Made by a program: the position numbers and the translations under genes. A model generated the notes under the pieces. It had not been told where the DNA came from. It worked only from the letters and a program-made list of their open reading frames with translations, and searched no databases. From Ramlibacter sp. (GTDB taxonomy: Bacteria; Pseudomonadota; Gammaproteobacteria; Burkholderiales; Burkholderiaceae_C), in NCBI GenBank assembly GCA_019635415.1, contig JAHBZN010000001.1, forward strand, positions 372,001 through 436,000: a DNA stretch of 64,000 nt. Reading direction: 5' to 3'. Positions 1-14,472 of this stretch are shown here, piece after piece. Each line of letters begins with the position of its first letter. Position 1 is the stretch's first letter.

Positions 1-1
1 G

Positions 2-829
2 GTGCAGGACGTGGCGGCCTGCCAGGCGGCGTTCGACCTGCAGCGCGACGTGCCCTCGTGCACCGGCGCGCGCGACGGCACCTGCCTGAGCGATGCGCAG
101 AAGACGGCCATCGGCAAGATCTACAGCGGCCCCAGGACCAGCAGCGGCGCGCTGGTGTATGCGAGCTTCCCGTATGACGCGGGAGTGTCGGGGTCGGGCA
201 TTCCGTTCTGGGAGTTCACGGCGCCGCTGGCGCTGGATTCCGGAGCGGTCGGCATGATCTTCAAGGTGCCGCCGGTGGCCGCCGCGGGCTTCAATGGCCC
301 GGCGTTCACCCTGGGTGCCAACATCGACGATCTCGTGGCGCAGGTCAATGCGACCAACGCCACCTACGTCGAGTCGGGCATGAGCCTGATGACGCCGCCC
401 ACCCCGTCCAACATGAGCACCCTGAAGAACCGCGGCGGCAAGATCATCGTCTACCACGGCGTGAGCGATCCGATCTTCTCGGTCAATGACTCGCAGGCGT
501 GGTACCAGGGCCTGCAGGCCGCCAACAATGGCGACGCGTCGGACTTTGCGCGCTTCTACCGCATCCCCGGCATGGGCCACTGCTCGGGCGGCCCGGCCAC
601 CGACCAGTTCGACGCGCTCTCGGCGCTGGTCAGCTGGGTTGAAAAGGGCGACGCTCCGGGCGCGCTGGTCGCTTCGGCGCGTGGCGCGGGCAATGCGGGC
701 GGCGTCAACGCTGACGTTCCGGCCAGTTGGTCAGCCACGCGCACCCGGCCGCTGTGTCCCTACCCGCAGGTGGCGCGTTACAACGGCACCGGCAGCCTGG
801 AGGCGGCCAGCAGCTTCAGCTGCAAATAG
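2..829 (+). CDS. Tannase/feruloyl esterase family protein, C-terminal part (5' end outside window)
   Basis: Only the last 275 or so residues are present, because the frame is open to the window edge and the first GTG is not a credible start. The tannase/feruloyl esterase family hydrolyses ester bonds of galloylated or feruloylated plant compounds and is usually exported. Visible family features are the strand GGKIIVYHGVSDPIFS, which carries the catalytic-acid aspartate, and IPGMGHCSGG with the catalytic histidine next to a cysteine. The serine nucleophile would lie upstream of the window. Several cysteines (C7, C20, C28 of the visible part, and two near the C terminus) fit the disulfide-rich secreted family. 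A hairpin terminator follows directly. The family call is fairly sure; the substrate is unknown. Confidence 0.85.
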   Translation: MQDVAACQAAFDLQRDVPSCTGARDGTCLSDAQKTAIGKIYSGPRTSSGALVYASFPYDAGVSGSGIPFWEFTAPLALDSGAVGMIFKVPPVAAAGFNGPAFTLGANIDDLVAQVNATNATYVESGMSLMTPPTPSNMSTLKNRGGKIIVYHGVSDPIFSVNDSQAWYQGLQAANNGDASDFARFYRIPGMGHCSGGPATDQFDALSALVSWVEKGDAPGALVASARGAGNAGGVNADVPASWSATRTRPLCPYPQVARYNGTGSLEAASSFSCK

Positions 830-834
830 CCCCA

Positions 835-855
835 GCCTGCTCTGATTTTGATAGC
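835..855 (-). repeat. Half copy of dispersed GCTATCAAAA repeat
   Basis: Read on the minus strand, this intergenic stretch contains GCTATCAAAATCAGAGC. It matches the conserved half of a short repeat found at seven other places in the window. It sits between two convergent genes and abuts the hairpin that follows. Confidence 0.6.
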
Positions 856-891
856 TGCCAGTGGCCACGGGGCGTGGACTGGCGGCTTTTT
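854..891 (+). terminator. Rho-independent terminator after the tannase gene
   Basis: GCTGCCAGT pairs with ACTGGCGGC (one G-T wobble), extended by CCACG/CGTGG with a small bulge, and is followed directly by TTTTT. It lies 25 nt after the tannase stop codon and ends at the stop of the convergent hydrolase gene. Confidence 0.75.
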
Positions 892-1788
892 CTATGGAAA
901 TTTGACGAGTTCGAGCACGGCCTCGGCAAACACCTGGGGCGCTTCCTGCGGCAGGTTGTGTCCCACGCCCGGCACGATGCGGTGGCTGCGCGGGCCGCTG
1001 AACCGGTGGGCGTGCGCGCGTGCATCGGCCGGCGGCCGCACGCCGTCATCGGCCCCGTCAAAGGTGATGCAGGGCACGCTGATCACGGGCTGCGCTGCCA
1101 GCCGGGCCTCGATGCCGGCCAGCGCCGGGTCGCCTGGCACCAGGCCAAAGCGGTGGCGGTAGGACTGGATCACCACGTCGACAAAATCAGGGTTGTCAAA
1201 CGCCGGCGCCGAGCGTTCGAAGGTCGCGTCGTCAAAGGCCCAGGTGGGCGACCACAGGCGCCACAGCAGCTTGACCAGGCTGCGCCGGTCCCGCGCCAGA
1301 CCCGCGCGGCCGCGCTCGGAGTGGAAGTAGTACTGGTACCAGAGGCTGTGCTCGTTGGCGGGCGTGTCGGGCTCCATCGCGCGCGCGATGTCCTGGATGT
1401 TGTAGCTGTTGAGCGAGACCAGGCCCGCGCAGCGCTCGGGCCACAGTGCGGCCACCACGCAGGCTGCGCGCCCGCCCCAGTCGTAGCCGGCCAGCACCGC
1501 GCGTGGGAGGGCCAGCGCGTCCATCAGCGCCAGCAGGTCGGCGCCCAGCGCGGCCTGCTCGCCCGAACGCGGTGTGGCCTCAGACAGGAAGCGCGTGGGC
1601 CCGAAGCCGCGCAGGTAGGGCACGATGACGCGGCAGCCCGCAGCAGCCAGCCGCGGCATGACCTCTTCATAGGTGTGGATGTCGTACGGAAAGCCGTGCA
1701 TCAGGAACACGGGGGGACCGTTGACCAGGCCGGACTCGGCGTAGGCGATGGACAGCGGGCCGGCGGTGATATGGTGAAGGGGCTGCAT
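892..1788 (-). CDS. Alpha/beta hydrolase (epoxide hydrolase / haloalkane dehalogenase-like)
   Basis: The 298-residue product has the alpha/beta-hydrolase fold signature. The oxyanion motif HGFP is at residues 32-35, the nucleophile elbow GYDWGG has Asp103, and the catalytic histidine in GVGHNLPQEAP is His277. An aspartate nucleophile in the D-W-G-G context is the mark of epoxide hydrolases, haloalkane dehalogenases and related enzymes that form a covalent ester intermediate. There is no signal peptide, so it is probably cytoplasmic. The frame is open further upstream to a GTG at 1869, but the ATG at 1788 gives the normal family length (about 300 residues) and was preferred. It is convergent with the tannase gene and divergent from the nuclease-like gene. 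The substrate cannot be told from sequence. Confidence 0.85.
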   Translation of the reverse strand: MQPLHHITAGPLSIAYAESGLVNGPPVFLMHGFPYDIHTYEEVMPRLAAAGCRVIVPYLRGFGPTRFLSEATPRSGEQAALGADLLALMDALALPRAVLAGYDWGGRAACVVAALWPERCAGLVSLNSYNIQDIARAMEPDTPANEHSLWYQYYFHSERGRAGLARDRRSLVKLLWRLWSPTWAFDDATFERSAPAFDNPDFVDVVIQSYRHRFGLVPGDPALAGIEARLAAQPVISVPCITFDGADDGVRPPADARAHAHRFSGPRSHRIVPGVGHNLPQEAPQVFAEAVLELVKFP

Positions 1789-1935
1789 GCGGTGGAATGC
1801 TAACAAGCTGGCATCATTCACGGATGCATGGAAGTCAGGATAGGCAGCAGGGGAGAAGCTCTTTGTCACACTCGGCGCGTGTCAGGCGCATGTCGGTTCG
1901 TCCCTCGTGGCGGGCCGCGGGCCCGGGGGGCTGCG

Positions 1936-2724
1936 ATGGCGCATAGGGTGATACCACCGCCCCCGAACACCCAGGGGAGGTTGCGTCCCCAGACCGTGAC
2001 GCGTGATTTGATCATGTCCACGCATGGCACGCCCCGATCGTATGGACCCTGCCCGTACACGAACCCGCAGAACAAGAGCGTCTGCACAGGGGGATCGTCC
2101 ATGCAGGCGCTGCTCGGGCCTGACCTTGGCAACGGTCAACCGATCGGGTCCAAGACCACGCAGAACAGCCTTCAGCCCCTGATGGGGTTGCTGCATCAAC
2201 ACAGTCAGAAGACCTGGAAGGCCGGTCATCTCCTGAATGCCGACTTTGGCGGCAGTGGCATTTGGGACAGCAATCTGACGCCGTTGACCAGCGGTGCCAA
2301 CAAGGCGCACTCCACATTCGAAGACCACATACGGCGCATGCTGCTGCTGTGCTACCAGATCGACCGCCAGTATCCGGCTTACGCCGAATGGTATGGGGTG
2401 CTGTATGACGTGACCGTCTCAGCGCAGAAGTATGCCCAGACCCCGTCGGCCAATGACATGCACAGCTACGCGTATTCCCACATCACACTCAACTACGGCT
2501 TCGTGAAAGTGCCCAAGTTTCCGCTGTTGGCGCCGCCGCATACGGCACCGCCCCCGCCGAACACCTCCAGCCCTGTCGTCGTCGCCGGAATGAATGCGGA
2601 TGCGCACCTGAACCACCTGCGCGCGGTCCAGCAGCCGATGTTCGCTCCCAGCGTCAACATTGCGAACTGGGTGGGCGGCGTGAACGCCATCCAGTTCAGC
2701 GTCGAGATTCACAACGAGCCCTGA
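1936..2724 (+). CDS. Nuclease-like protein (DNA/RNA non-specific endonuclease type), orphan
   Basis: The 262-residue product is not a familiar housekeeping protein. A central block reads GHLLNADFGGSG (residues 97-108), then NLTPLT (113-118), then AN-x2-H (121-125). This resembles the His-containing GHL motif and the metal-binding Asn region of non-specific endonuclease domains used in polymorphic toxins and contractile-injection cargo. Both ends are rich in proline (PPPPN near residue 7 and again near 205), as in linker-type effector tails. I see no signal peptide and no adjacent immunity gene. The start is uncertain: the ATG at 1936 was chosen, the frame is open to 1828, and ATG 2014 is an alternative. 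Base composition looks less GC-rich than the neighbours, hinting at transfer. The 3' end overlaps the convergent xdhB gene by 16 bp. Confidence 0.6.
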   Translation: MAHRVIPPPPNTQGRLRPQTVTRDLIMSTHGTPRSYGPCPYTNPQNKSVCTGGSSMQALLGPDLGNGQPIGSKTTQNSLQPLMGLLHQHSQKTWKAGHLLNADFGGSGIWDSNLTPLTSGANKAHSTFEDHIRRMLLLCYQIDRQYPAYAEWYGVLYDVTVSAQKYAQTPSANDMHSYAYSHITLNYGFVKVPKFPLLAPPHTAPPPPNTSSPVVVAGMNADAHLNHLRAVQQPMFAPSVNIANWVGGVNAIQFSVEIHNEP

Positions 2725-5038
2725 GGCTGCCGCGCCACCAGGGCGCAGGCCTTGAGCACGTTCTCGCCGGTCGCCGGGGCCTGCAGTGGGACGGGTGACG
2801 GGCTGGAGCCCACCGCCCCCACGGCCTCCCGCAGCGCCTCCCACACGCTGATGGCCAGCATGAACGGCGGCTCGCCCACGGCCTTGCTGCCACCCACGTT
2901 GTCTTCGCGGTTGGCTTCGGGCCAGAGCTCGACCCGGAAGTGCTCGGGGATGTCGCCGGTGGCGGGGATCTTGTAGGTGCTGGGCGCGTGGGTGGCCAGA
3001 TGGCCCTTGTCGTTCCACACCAGCTGCTCGGTGGTGAGCCAGCCCATGCCCTGGACGAAGCCTCCCTCGATCTGGCCGATGTCGATGGCCGGGTTCAGGC
3101 TGGTGCCCACGTCGTGCAGGATGTCGACCTTGAGCACGCGGCTTTCGCCCGTGAGCGTGTCGATGGCCACCTCGGAGCAGGCCGCCCCGTAGGCAAAGTA
3201 GTAGAAGGGCCGCCCGGTGAGCGTGGTCTTGTCGTAGTGGATCTTGGGTGTGCGGTAGAACCCGTCGCTCCACAGCTGGATCCGGTTGGCATAGGCCTGC
3301 TTCACCACCTCGTCGAAGGAGCGCACCGTGGTCGGCGTGATGATCTGGCCGCCGCCAAAGCTCACGGCACCGGCGCCGCAGCCGTCCAGCCCGCTCACGA
3401 AGGCCGCCAGGTTGTTGCGCACGTTGCGCGCGGCGTATTGCGCGGCGCGGCCGTTCAGGTCGGTGCCGCTGCTCGCGGCGGTGGCACTGGCGTTGGGCAC
3501 CTTGCTGGTGTCGGCCGCGGTGCAGCGCACGCGCTCGAACGGCACACCCAGTTCGTCGGCCACGATCTGCGCCACCTTGGTGTTCAGGCCCTGGCCCATT
3601 TCGGTGCCGCCGTGGTTCACCTGGACGCTGCCATCGGTGTACACATGCACCAGCGCGCCGGCCTGGTTGAAGAAGGTGGCGGTGAAGCTGATGCCGAACT
3701 TGACCGGCGTGATGGCGATGCCGCGCTTGATGACTGGGCTGCTCTGGTTCCAGACCGAAATGGCCTGCCGTCGGCGCCGGTAGGCCGCTGTTTGCTCCAG
3801 TTTTGATAGCAAAGGGTGCAGGATGTTGTCTTCCACCTTCATGCCGTAGTGGGTGGTGTGGCGCTCCTCCACGCCATACAGGTTGCGCAGGCGCACGTCC
3901 AGCGGGTCCAGGCCCAGGGTGCGCGCGATGTTGCCCAGAATGGCCTCGATCACGATCACGCCCTGGGGCCCACCAAAACCGCGGAAGGCGGTGTGGCTCT
4001 GGGTGTGGGTCTTGCAGCGATAGGACACGATTTCCACGTCGCTCAAGAAGTAGGCGTTGTCGGCATGGAAGATCGCGCGGTCGGCTACCGGGCCGCTCAG
4101 GTCGGCGCTGAAGCCGCAGTCGGCCAGCATGGTGAGCTTGAGCGCGGTGACCAGGCCCGTGTCGTCAAAGCCGACTTCCCAGTCGTAGGCGAAGGGATGG
4201 CGCTTGCCGGTGACCATGAAGTCGTCGTCGCGGTCCAGCCGCAGCTTCACGGGCCGGCCGGTCTTGCGCGCGGCCAGGGTGGCCCACACGGCCAGGTGGC
4301 CGGCCTGGGTTTCCTTGCCGCCAAAGCCGCCCCCCATGCGCCGGCACTCCACGGTCACCGCGTTGTTTTCGATGCCCAGCGCGTGCGCTACCCAGTGCTG
4401 GATTTCTCCGGGGTGCTGGGTGCTGCTGTAGATCCACCACTGGCCCTGCTCCAGCGGCAGGGCGTAGGCCACCTGGCCCTCGAGGTAGAAGTGCTCCTGC
4501 CCGCCCACGGCGAGCTGGCCGGTCTGGCGATGGGCGGACCGCTGCAGCGCGGTCTCGGGCTCGCCGCGGCGCACGGTCACGGGGGGCAGCACGTAGCTTT
4601 GCGCGGCGTGCGCCTCGCGTGGGGTCAGCACGGCGGGCAGGGGTTCGATGTCCAGCTTCACATGGCGGGCGGCGCGGCGCGCCTGCATCACGGTGTCGGC
4701 CACCACCAGCGCCACCACCTGGCCAGCGTGCTCTACCTTGTCGCGCGCCAGGATGGGCTCGTCGTGCACGTGGGTGGCCAGCACCGGGTCGCCGGGAATG
4801 TCGCTGGACAGCACGACGGCGCGCACGCCGGGCAGCGCCAGCGCGGCGGCCGTGTCCACGCCCCGCAACCGGCCATGGGCCACGGGCGACAGGACGGGAG
4901 CGGCGTGCAGGGTGCCGCGCACCTCGGGGATGTCGTCCACATACAGGGCGCTGCCCGCCACCTGGGCGTGGGCGCTCTCGTGCGGGCGCGAGGCGCCCAT
5001 GGCTGGCACCACGGTGTCGATCTGGTCGTCGCGCGCGT

Positions 5039-5042
<4 letters not shown>
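2709..5042 (-). CDS. xdhB: Xanthine dehydrogenase, molybdopterin-binding subunit
   Basis: This 777-residue large subunit oxidises hypoxanthine to xanthine and xanthine to urate in the cytoplasm, as part of an (XdhA-XdhB)2 complex. The Moco-binding GGGFGGKE lies near residue 238. The substrate-binding region GQEHFYLE is at 181-188, the active-site arginine of TAFRGFGGPQ is Arg354, and the catalytic base of VGEPP is Glu724. The start ATG overlaps the xdhA stop by 4 bp, giving translational coupling. Residues of about 411-418 (LLSKLEQT) are encoded by a half copy of the dispersed GCTATCAAAA repeat, placed in a loop. No xdhC maturation gene follows; the next gene is the convergent nuclease-like gene. 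Confidence 0.96.
3794..3813 (-). repeat. Half copy of dispersed repeat inside xdhB
   Basis: On the minus strand the stretch reads TTTGCTATCAAAACTGGAGC, matching the 3' half of the full repeat at 19107-19162. It is in frame and encodes LLSKLEQ in a surface-loop region of XdhB. Confidence 0.6.
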
Positions 5043-6526
<1,484 letters not shown>

Positions 6527-6587
6527 GAAGCTCAGTATGGTTGATTTGCCATTGCTCGTGAGGGTAGAACGCAGCCCCCGGTGACGA

Positions 6588-6605
6588 CATAAGCATTGCC
6601 ATATG
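6588..6605. promoter_or_regulatory. Candidate operator between xdhA and the LysR gene
   Basis: In the 99-bp divergent intergenic region, CATA and TATG arms lie 10 nt apart. This is compatible with the loose T-N11-A dyad bound by LysR-type regulators, but the arms are short and the call is only a candidate. Confidence 0.3.
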
Positions 6606-6625
6606 ACAGGAATGCAGGCCCCGGT

Positions 6626-7591
6626 ATGAGAGACCAAGCGCTTTTCGACAAGATAGACCTCCACTTGATAAGGGTCTTGCACACCGTGTTAACCGAACGC
6701 AGCGTCTCGCGCGCCGCCATCCGTCTGGGCATGCACCAACCCGCTGTTTCCGCCGCGCTCAAGCGCCTGCGGGACCTGGCGGGAGACCCGCTTTTGGTGC
6801 GTTCGGGCGCCGGCATGGTGCCCACCGACGCCGGATTGCGCATGCTGGAGCCCAGTGCAAGCATCCTGCGTGCCGCCGAAGTGCTGTTCACCGACGTGCG
6901 CGGCTTCGACCCCCAGACCTCCACCGGCACCTTCCGCGTGGCGGCCAGCGACTACCTCGACCCGTTGTTCCTGCCGCAACTGGTCGCGCAGATCAAGGCC
7001 CAGGCGCCGCTGTGCCACATCGAGATCCACCCGCTGTCGGCCGACTCCGATTACCACGCGCATCTGGCACAGGGCCAGGTGGACGTGGTGATCGGCAACT
7101 GGCTCAAGCCGCCCGAGGACCTGCACTTGGGCAAGCTGTTCGCGGACGAGGTGGTCTGCCTGGTGTCCAGCGACCACCCGGCCGTCCGTCGCGGCTGGAC
7201 GGCGCAGAGCTGGCTGGCGGCCGAGCACATCGCGCCGACGCCGACCCACCCCGGGGCGCGCGGCGTGATCGACGAACACCTGGCCGAACTGGGCCTGGCG
7301 CGCAACATCACCGCGCGCTGCCCGCATTTCGGGCTGATCCCGGGCATGGTGGCATCGAGCTTGCTGGTGCTGACCACCGGCCGGCAGTACTGCGAGCGTT
7401 ATCTCGAGCGGTTGCCGGTCAAGGTGCTCGAATGCCCGATCGACTTTCCCCAACTCATGTACTACCAGCTCTGGCACGAGCGGGCCCATGCGTCCGACTC
7501 GGCCCGCTGGCTGCGCGAGCGCGTGAAAGCCGTGGCGGCGGCGCTGAGGCGTTTGCCCGCACCGGGGCTGGCGCCTGCGTTGCCGCACTGA
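6626..7591 (+). CDS. LysR-type transcriptional regulator of the purine locus
   Basis: The 321-residue protein has the LysR helix-turn-helix at residues of about 16-60 (SRAAIRLGMHQPAVSAALKR, then GDPLLVRS and PTDAGLRM). A periplasmic-binding-protein-like effector domain follows (FRVAASDYLDPLFLPQL). It is transcribed away from xdhA and faces into the purine transporter operon, so it probably controls one or both. The ligand is likely a purine or purine-catabolic intermediate, by context only. The ATG at 6626 was chosen over a TTG 30 nt upstream because the family usually begins about 7-10 residues before the HTH. Confidence 0.92.
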   Translation: MRDQALFDKIDLHLIRVLHTVLTERSVSRAAIRLGMHQPAVSAALKRLRDLAGDPLLVRSGAGMVPTDAGLRMLEPSASILRAAEVLFTDVRGFDPQTSTGTFRVAASDYLDPLFLPQLVAQIKAQAPLCHIEIHPLSADSDYHAHLAQGQVDVVIGNWLKPPEDLHLGKLFADEVVCLVSSDHPAVRRGWTAQSWLAAEHIAPTPTHPGARGVIDEHLAELGLARNITARCPHFGLIPGMVASSLLVLTTGRQYCERYLERLPVKVLECPIDFPQLMYYQLWHERAHASDSARWLRERVKAVAAALRRLPAPGLAPALPH

Positions 7592-7631
7592 CCCGCCACA
7601 GAATACCTAGAAGCAAAGAGAGACAAACCCC

Positions 7632-9180
<1,549 letters not shown>

Positions 9181-9194
<14 letters not shown>

Positions 9195-10260
9195 ACCGCG
9201 CCCGCAGGCGTCGCGCTGGTGGAGCCTGGGCTCGCCGCTGCTGGCGCTGGCCATCACCGTGGTGATTGGCGTGCTGCTGTTTGCCGCGCTGGGCAAGGAC
9301 CCGGTCAAGGGCCTGCAGGTGTTTTTCTGGGAGCCGGTCAAGTCCGCCTACGCCCTGGGCGAACTGATGGTCAAGGCCACGCCGCTGCTCATCATCGCGC
9401 TGGGCCTGTCGGTGTGCTTTCGCTCCAACGTGTGGAACATCGGCGCCGAAGGGCAGTTCGTGATCGGCGCCGTGTTCGCGGGCGGCGTGGCGCTGCTGGC
9501 CGACAAGTCCACGGGGGGCTGGATCGTCGTCGCCATCCTGCTGGCGGGCATTCTGGGCGGCATGGTCTGGGCGGGCATCACGGCGCTGCTGCGCGACAGG
9601 TTCAGTGCCAATGAGATTCTGGTGAGCCTGATGCTGGTCTACGTGGCCGACATGGTGCTGAGCTACCTCGTCTATGGCCCCTGGAAGGACCCCGCGGGCT
9701 ACAACTTCCCGCAATCCAAGACCTTCGAGGCCGTCACGCAGATTCCCCGGCTCATGGCCGGTTCGCGCGTGAGCATCGGCCTGCTGCTGGCACTGGGCGG
9801 CGCGGCCGCGTTGTGGGTCTTCCTGTTCCGCACGCGGGCCGGCTTTGCCCAGCAGGTGGGCGGCCTGGCCCCGGCGGCGGCGCGCTACGCGGGTTTTTCG
9901 TCGCGCAAGGCGCTGTGGATCGCGCTGCTCACTTCCGGCGGGGCGGCTGGCCTGGCCGGCGCGCTGGAGGTGGCCGGGCCGATTGGCCAGCTCACACCGT
10001 GTGTGCCGGCGGGCTACGGCTTCGCGGCCATCATCGTGGCTTTCGTGGGGCGGCTGCATCCGGTGGGCATGGTGTTCTCGGCGATTCTGATGAGCATGTT
10101 CTACATCGGTGGCGAACTCGCGCAGTCGCGGCTGGGCCTGCCCAAATCGCTCACCGGTGTGTTCCAGGGCCTGCTGCTGTTCACCCTGCTGGCCTGCGAC
10201 ACCCTGATCGTCTACCGGCTGCGTTTCACGGCCTCCCTCTCCGCGAAAGGCGCACAGTAA
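9181..10260 (+). CDS. Nucleoside/nucleobase ABC transporter, permease 1
   Basis: This 359-residue inner-membrane protein of the BPD_transp_2 family has a long run of hydrophobic segments. The family loop sequences are SVCFRSNVWNIGAEGQ, FSANEILVSLML and the C-terminal AFVGRLHPVGMV. It corresponds to the YufP/NupP type of permease that pairs with a second, shorter permease. The start codon lies inside the end of the ATPase gene, and its stop TAA overlaps the ATG of permease 2 by one base, so the operon is tightly coupled. Confidence 0.92.
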
Positions 10261-11180
10261 TGGAATCCTATGCACTGCTTCTGGCGGCCACGCTCAATGC
10301 GGGCACGGTGCTCGCCATTGCCGCCCTGGGCCTGCTGATCAATGAGAAAGCCGGCATCGTGAATCTGGGCGCCGAAGGCATGATGCTGTGCGCCGCGGTC
10401 GCGGGCTTTGCCACCGTGGTCCACACCGGCAACGACTGGCTGGGCTTTGCCGCCGGCATGGGCGCGGGGGCCCTGCTGGCCGCGGCCTTCGGCCTGCTGG
10501 TCATCTGGCTCAACACCAACCAGTACGCAACCGGGCTGGCGCTGAGCCTCTTTGGCGCGGGCTTCTCGGCCTTTGCCGGCATCCGCTATGTGCAGGAGAA
10601 GCTGCCCGAGCGCCCGCATTTCTCGATCCCGCTGCTGGGCGACATCCCGTTGCTGGGCCCGGCGCTGTTTCGCCAGCATCCCATGGTCTACCTCGCCATG
10701 GCGCTGGTGGCCGGATTGATCTGGTTCCTGTACCGCTCGCGCACCGGCCTGGTCCTGCGCTCTGTGGGGGAGTCGCCCGAGTCGGCCCATGCCCTGGGCT
10801 ATCCGGTGCGCCGCATCCGGCTCGCCGCCGTGGTGGCGGGGGGCGCGTTGTGCGGGCTGGCCGGGGCCTACATCTCGGTGATCTACACCCCGCTGTGGGT
10901 GGAAGGCATGGTGGCGGGCAAGGGCTGGATCGCGCTGGCGCTGACCACCTTTGCCACCTGGCGACCGGCACGGGTGTTGCTGGGGGCCTACCTGTTTGGC
11001 GGCGTGACCATGCTGCAGTTCCACTTGCAGGGCATTGGCGTGCAGGTGCCGAGCCAGTTTTTAACCATGTTGCCTTACATCGCCACCATCGTGGTGCTGG
11101 CGCTGATCTCGCGCAACCCTGCGTGGATCCGCATCAATATGCCGGCATCGCTTGGAAAGCCGTTCTACCCCGGTTCATAA
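10260..11180 (+). CDS. Nucleoside/nucleobase ABC transporter, permease 2
   Basis: This 306-residue inner-membrane permease pairs with the upstream permease. Family hallmarks are NEKAGIVNLGAEGMML near residue 30, TNQYATGLALSLFG, and a C-terminal half with GKGWIALALTTFATWRP. The frame is open far upstream, but the ATG at 10260, in a TAATG overlap with permease 1, matches the expected N terminus and length. A T-rich run follows the stop, and the BMP binding-protein gene starts 48 bp later. Confidence 0.92.
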   Translation: MESYALLLAATLNAGTVLAIAALGLLINEKAGIVNLGAEGMMLCAAVAGFATVVHTGNDWLGFAAGMGAGALLAAAFGLLVIWLNTNQYATGLALSLFGAGFSAFAGIRYVQEKLPERPHFSIPLLGDIPLLGPALFRQHPMVYLAMALVAGLIWFLYRSRTGLVLRSVGESPESAHALGYPVRRIRLAAVVAGGALCGLAGAYISVIYTPLWVEGMVAGKGWIALALTTFATWRPARVLLGAYLFGGVTMLQFHLQGIGVQVPSQFLTMLPYIATIVVLALISRNPAWIRINMPASLGKPFYPGS

Positions 11181-11228
11181 TCTTTTTTTTAACCAACCTG
11201 TCGCAACCCCCTCAAAGAAGGACCTGAC

Positions 11229-12386
11229 ATGACTGATCTGACGAAACGTTCCCTGCTCCAAGTGGCGGCCCTGTCCGCGGTGGCGGCGGCAGCCCTCGTG
11301 GGTTGCGGGAAGAAGGAAGAACCCGCGCCCGCGCCGGCCCCCGCGGCGGCGGCGCCTGCACCCGCTCCCAAGCCCGAGCCGCTGAAGGTGGCCTGGGCCT
11401 ACGTGGGCCCGGTGGGTGATGGCGGCTGGACCTTCGCGCACGACAACGGCCGCAAGGCGGTCGAGAAGGAGTTCGGCGACAAGGTGGTCACCAGCTTCGT
11501 CGAGAAGGTGCCCGAGTCGGCGGACGCCGAGCGCGTGATCCGCGACATGGCGGCCCAGGGCAACAAGCTGATCTTCGGCACCACCTTCGGTTACATGGAG
11601 CCCATGCTCAAGGTGGCCGCCGACAACAAGGAAGTGAAGTTCGAGCATGCCACCGGCTACAAGACGGCCGAGAACATGCGCACCTACGACAGCCGCACCT
11701 ACGAAGGCGCGTACATGGCGGGTGTGATCGCCGGCAAGATGACCAAGTCCAACACGCTGGGCGTGGTGGCGTCCATTCCAATTCCTGAAGTGGTGCGCAA
11801 CATCAACAGCTTCACGCTGGGCGCGCAGTCGGTCAACCCCAAGGTCAAGACCAAGGTGGTCTGGGTCAACGAGTGGTTCAACCCGCCCAAGGAAACCGAG
11901 GCCGCCACGGCGCTGATCAACGGGGGTGCCGACGTGCTGATGCAGAACACCGACTCGTCGGCCGTGCTGCAGACCGCCGAAAAGATGAACAAGCGCGCCT
12001 TCGGTTGGGACAGCGACATGACCGCCTACGGCCCCAAGGCCCACCTGGGCTCGGCCGTGATCAACTGGGGGCCGTATTACATCAAGGCCGTGCGTGACGC
12101 GCTCGAAGGCAAGTGGACCACGGGCCAGAGCTGGTGGGGCGTGAAGGAAGGCGCGATCGACATGGTGTCCATCGCGGCCGACGTGCCCGAGGAAACCAAG
12201 AAGAAGATCGACGAGGTCAAGGCTGGCCTGAAGGACGGCAGCTTCTCGATCTGGAAGGGCCCGATCACCGACAACACCGGCAAGGTGGTGGTGGCCAAGG
12301 ACACCGTGGCCGACGACAAGTTCCTCGGCGGCATCAACTTCTACGTCAAGGGCGTGGAAGGCAAGGTACCGGGCGACAAGAAGTAA
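11229..12386 (+). CDS. BMP-family purine-binding lipoprotein
   Basis: The 385-residue protein begins with a lipoprotein signal peptide (KRSLLQVAALS to ALVGC, lipidation Cys26). A 25-residue Ala-Pro linker follows, then a BMP (basic membrane protein / PnrA-like) binding domain starting at LKVAWAYVGPVGDGGWTF. This family delivers nucleosides or nucleobases to the double-ATPase ABC importer encoded just upstream. A strong AGAAGGA ribosome site precedes the ATG and a hairpin terminator follows. A paralogue without a lipobox lies at 16613-17743 and shares long stretches such as GYMEP and IPIPEV. Confidence 0.93.
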   Translation: MTDLTKRSLLQVAALSAVAAAALVGCGKKEEPAPAPAPAAAAPAPAPKPEPLKVAWAYVGPVGDGGWTFAHDNGRKAVEKEFGDKVVTSFVEKVPESADAERVIRDMAAQGNKLIFGTTFGYMEPMLKVAADNKEVKFEHATGYKTAENMRTYDSRTYEGAYMAGVIAGKMTKSNTLGVVASIPIPEVVRNINSFTLGAQSVNPKVKTKVVWVNEWFNPPKETEAATALINGGADVLMQNTDSSAVLQTAEKMNKRAFGWDSDMTAYGPKAHLGSAVINWGPYYIKAVRDALEGKWTTGQSWWGVKEGAIDMVSIAADVPEETKKKIDEVKAGLKDGSFSIWKGPITDNTGKVVVAKDTVADDKFLGGINFYVKGVEGKVPGDKK

Positions 12387-12403
12387 GCGAGTTCGTGCCT
12401 GGA

Positions 12404-12429
12404 GGGGTCGCCCGTGGGCGGCCCCTTTT
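12404..12429 (+). terminator. Terminator after the purine transporter operon
   Basis: GGGGTCGCCC pairs with GGGCGGCCCC (one G-T wobble, inner pairs open to form the loop) and is followed by TTTT. It ends 11 nt before the Rieske gene start, so that gene either depends on read-through or has its own promoter that is not evident. Confidence 0.75.
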
Positions 12430-12440
12430 CATTTGAGCCC

Positions 12441-14458
<2,018 letters not shown>

Positions 14459-14472
14459 CGCGGGGCCGGGGG

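Noticed and set aside
7592..7631. Possible purine riboswitch before the transporter operon
   Set aside because: The gap is only 40 nt, too short for a purine aptamer, and no aptamer motif is visible.
9813..10259. Upstream extension of permease 2
   Set aside because: It overlaps permease 1 completely; the TAATG overlap at 10260 gives the proper family N terminus.
12414..12440. Earlier in-frame start for the Rieske gene
   Set aside because: It lies inside the hairpin terminator of the transporter operon, and the ATG at 12441 begins the conserved domain.
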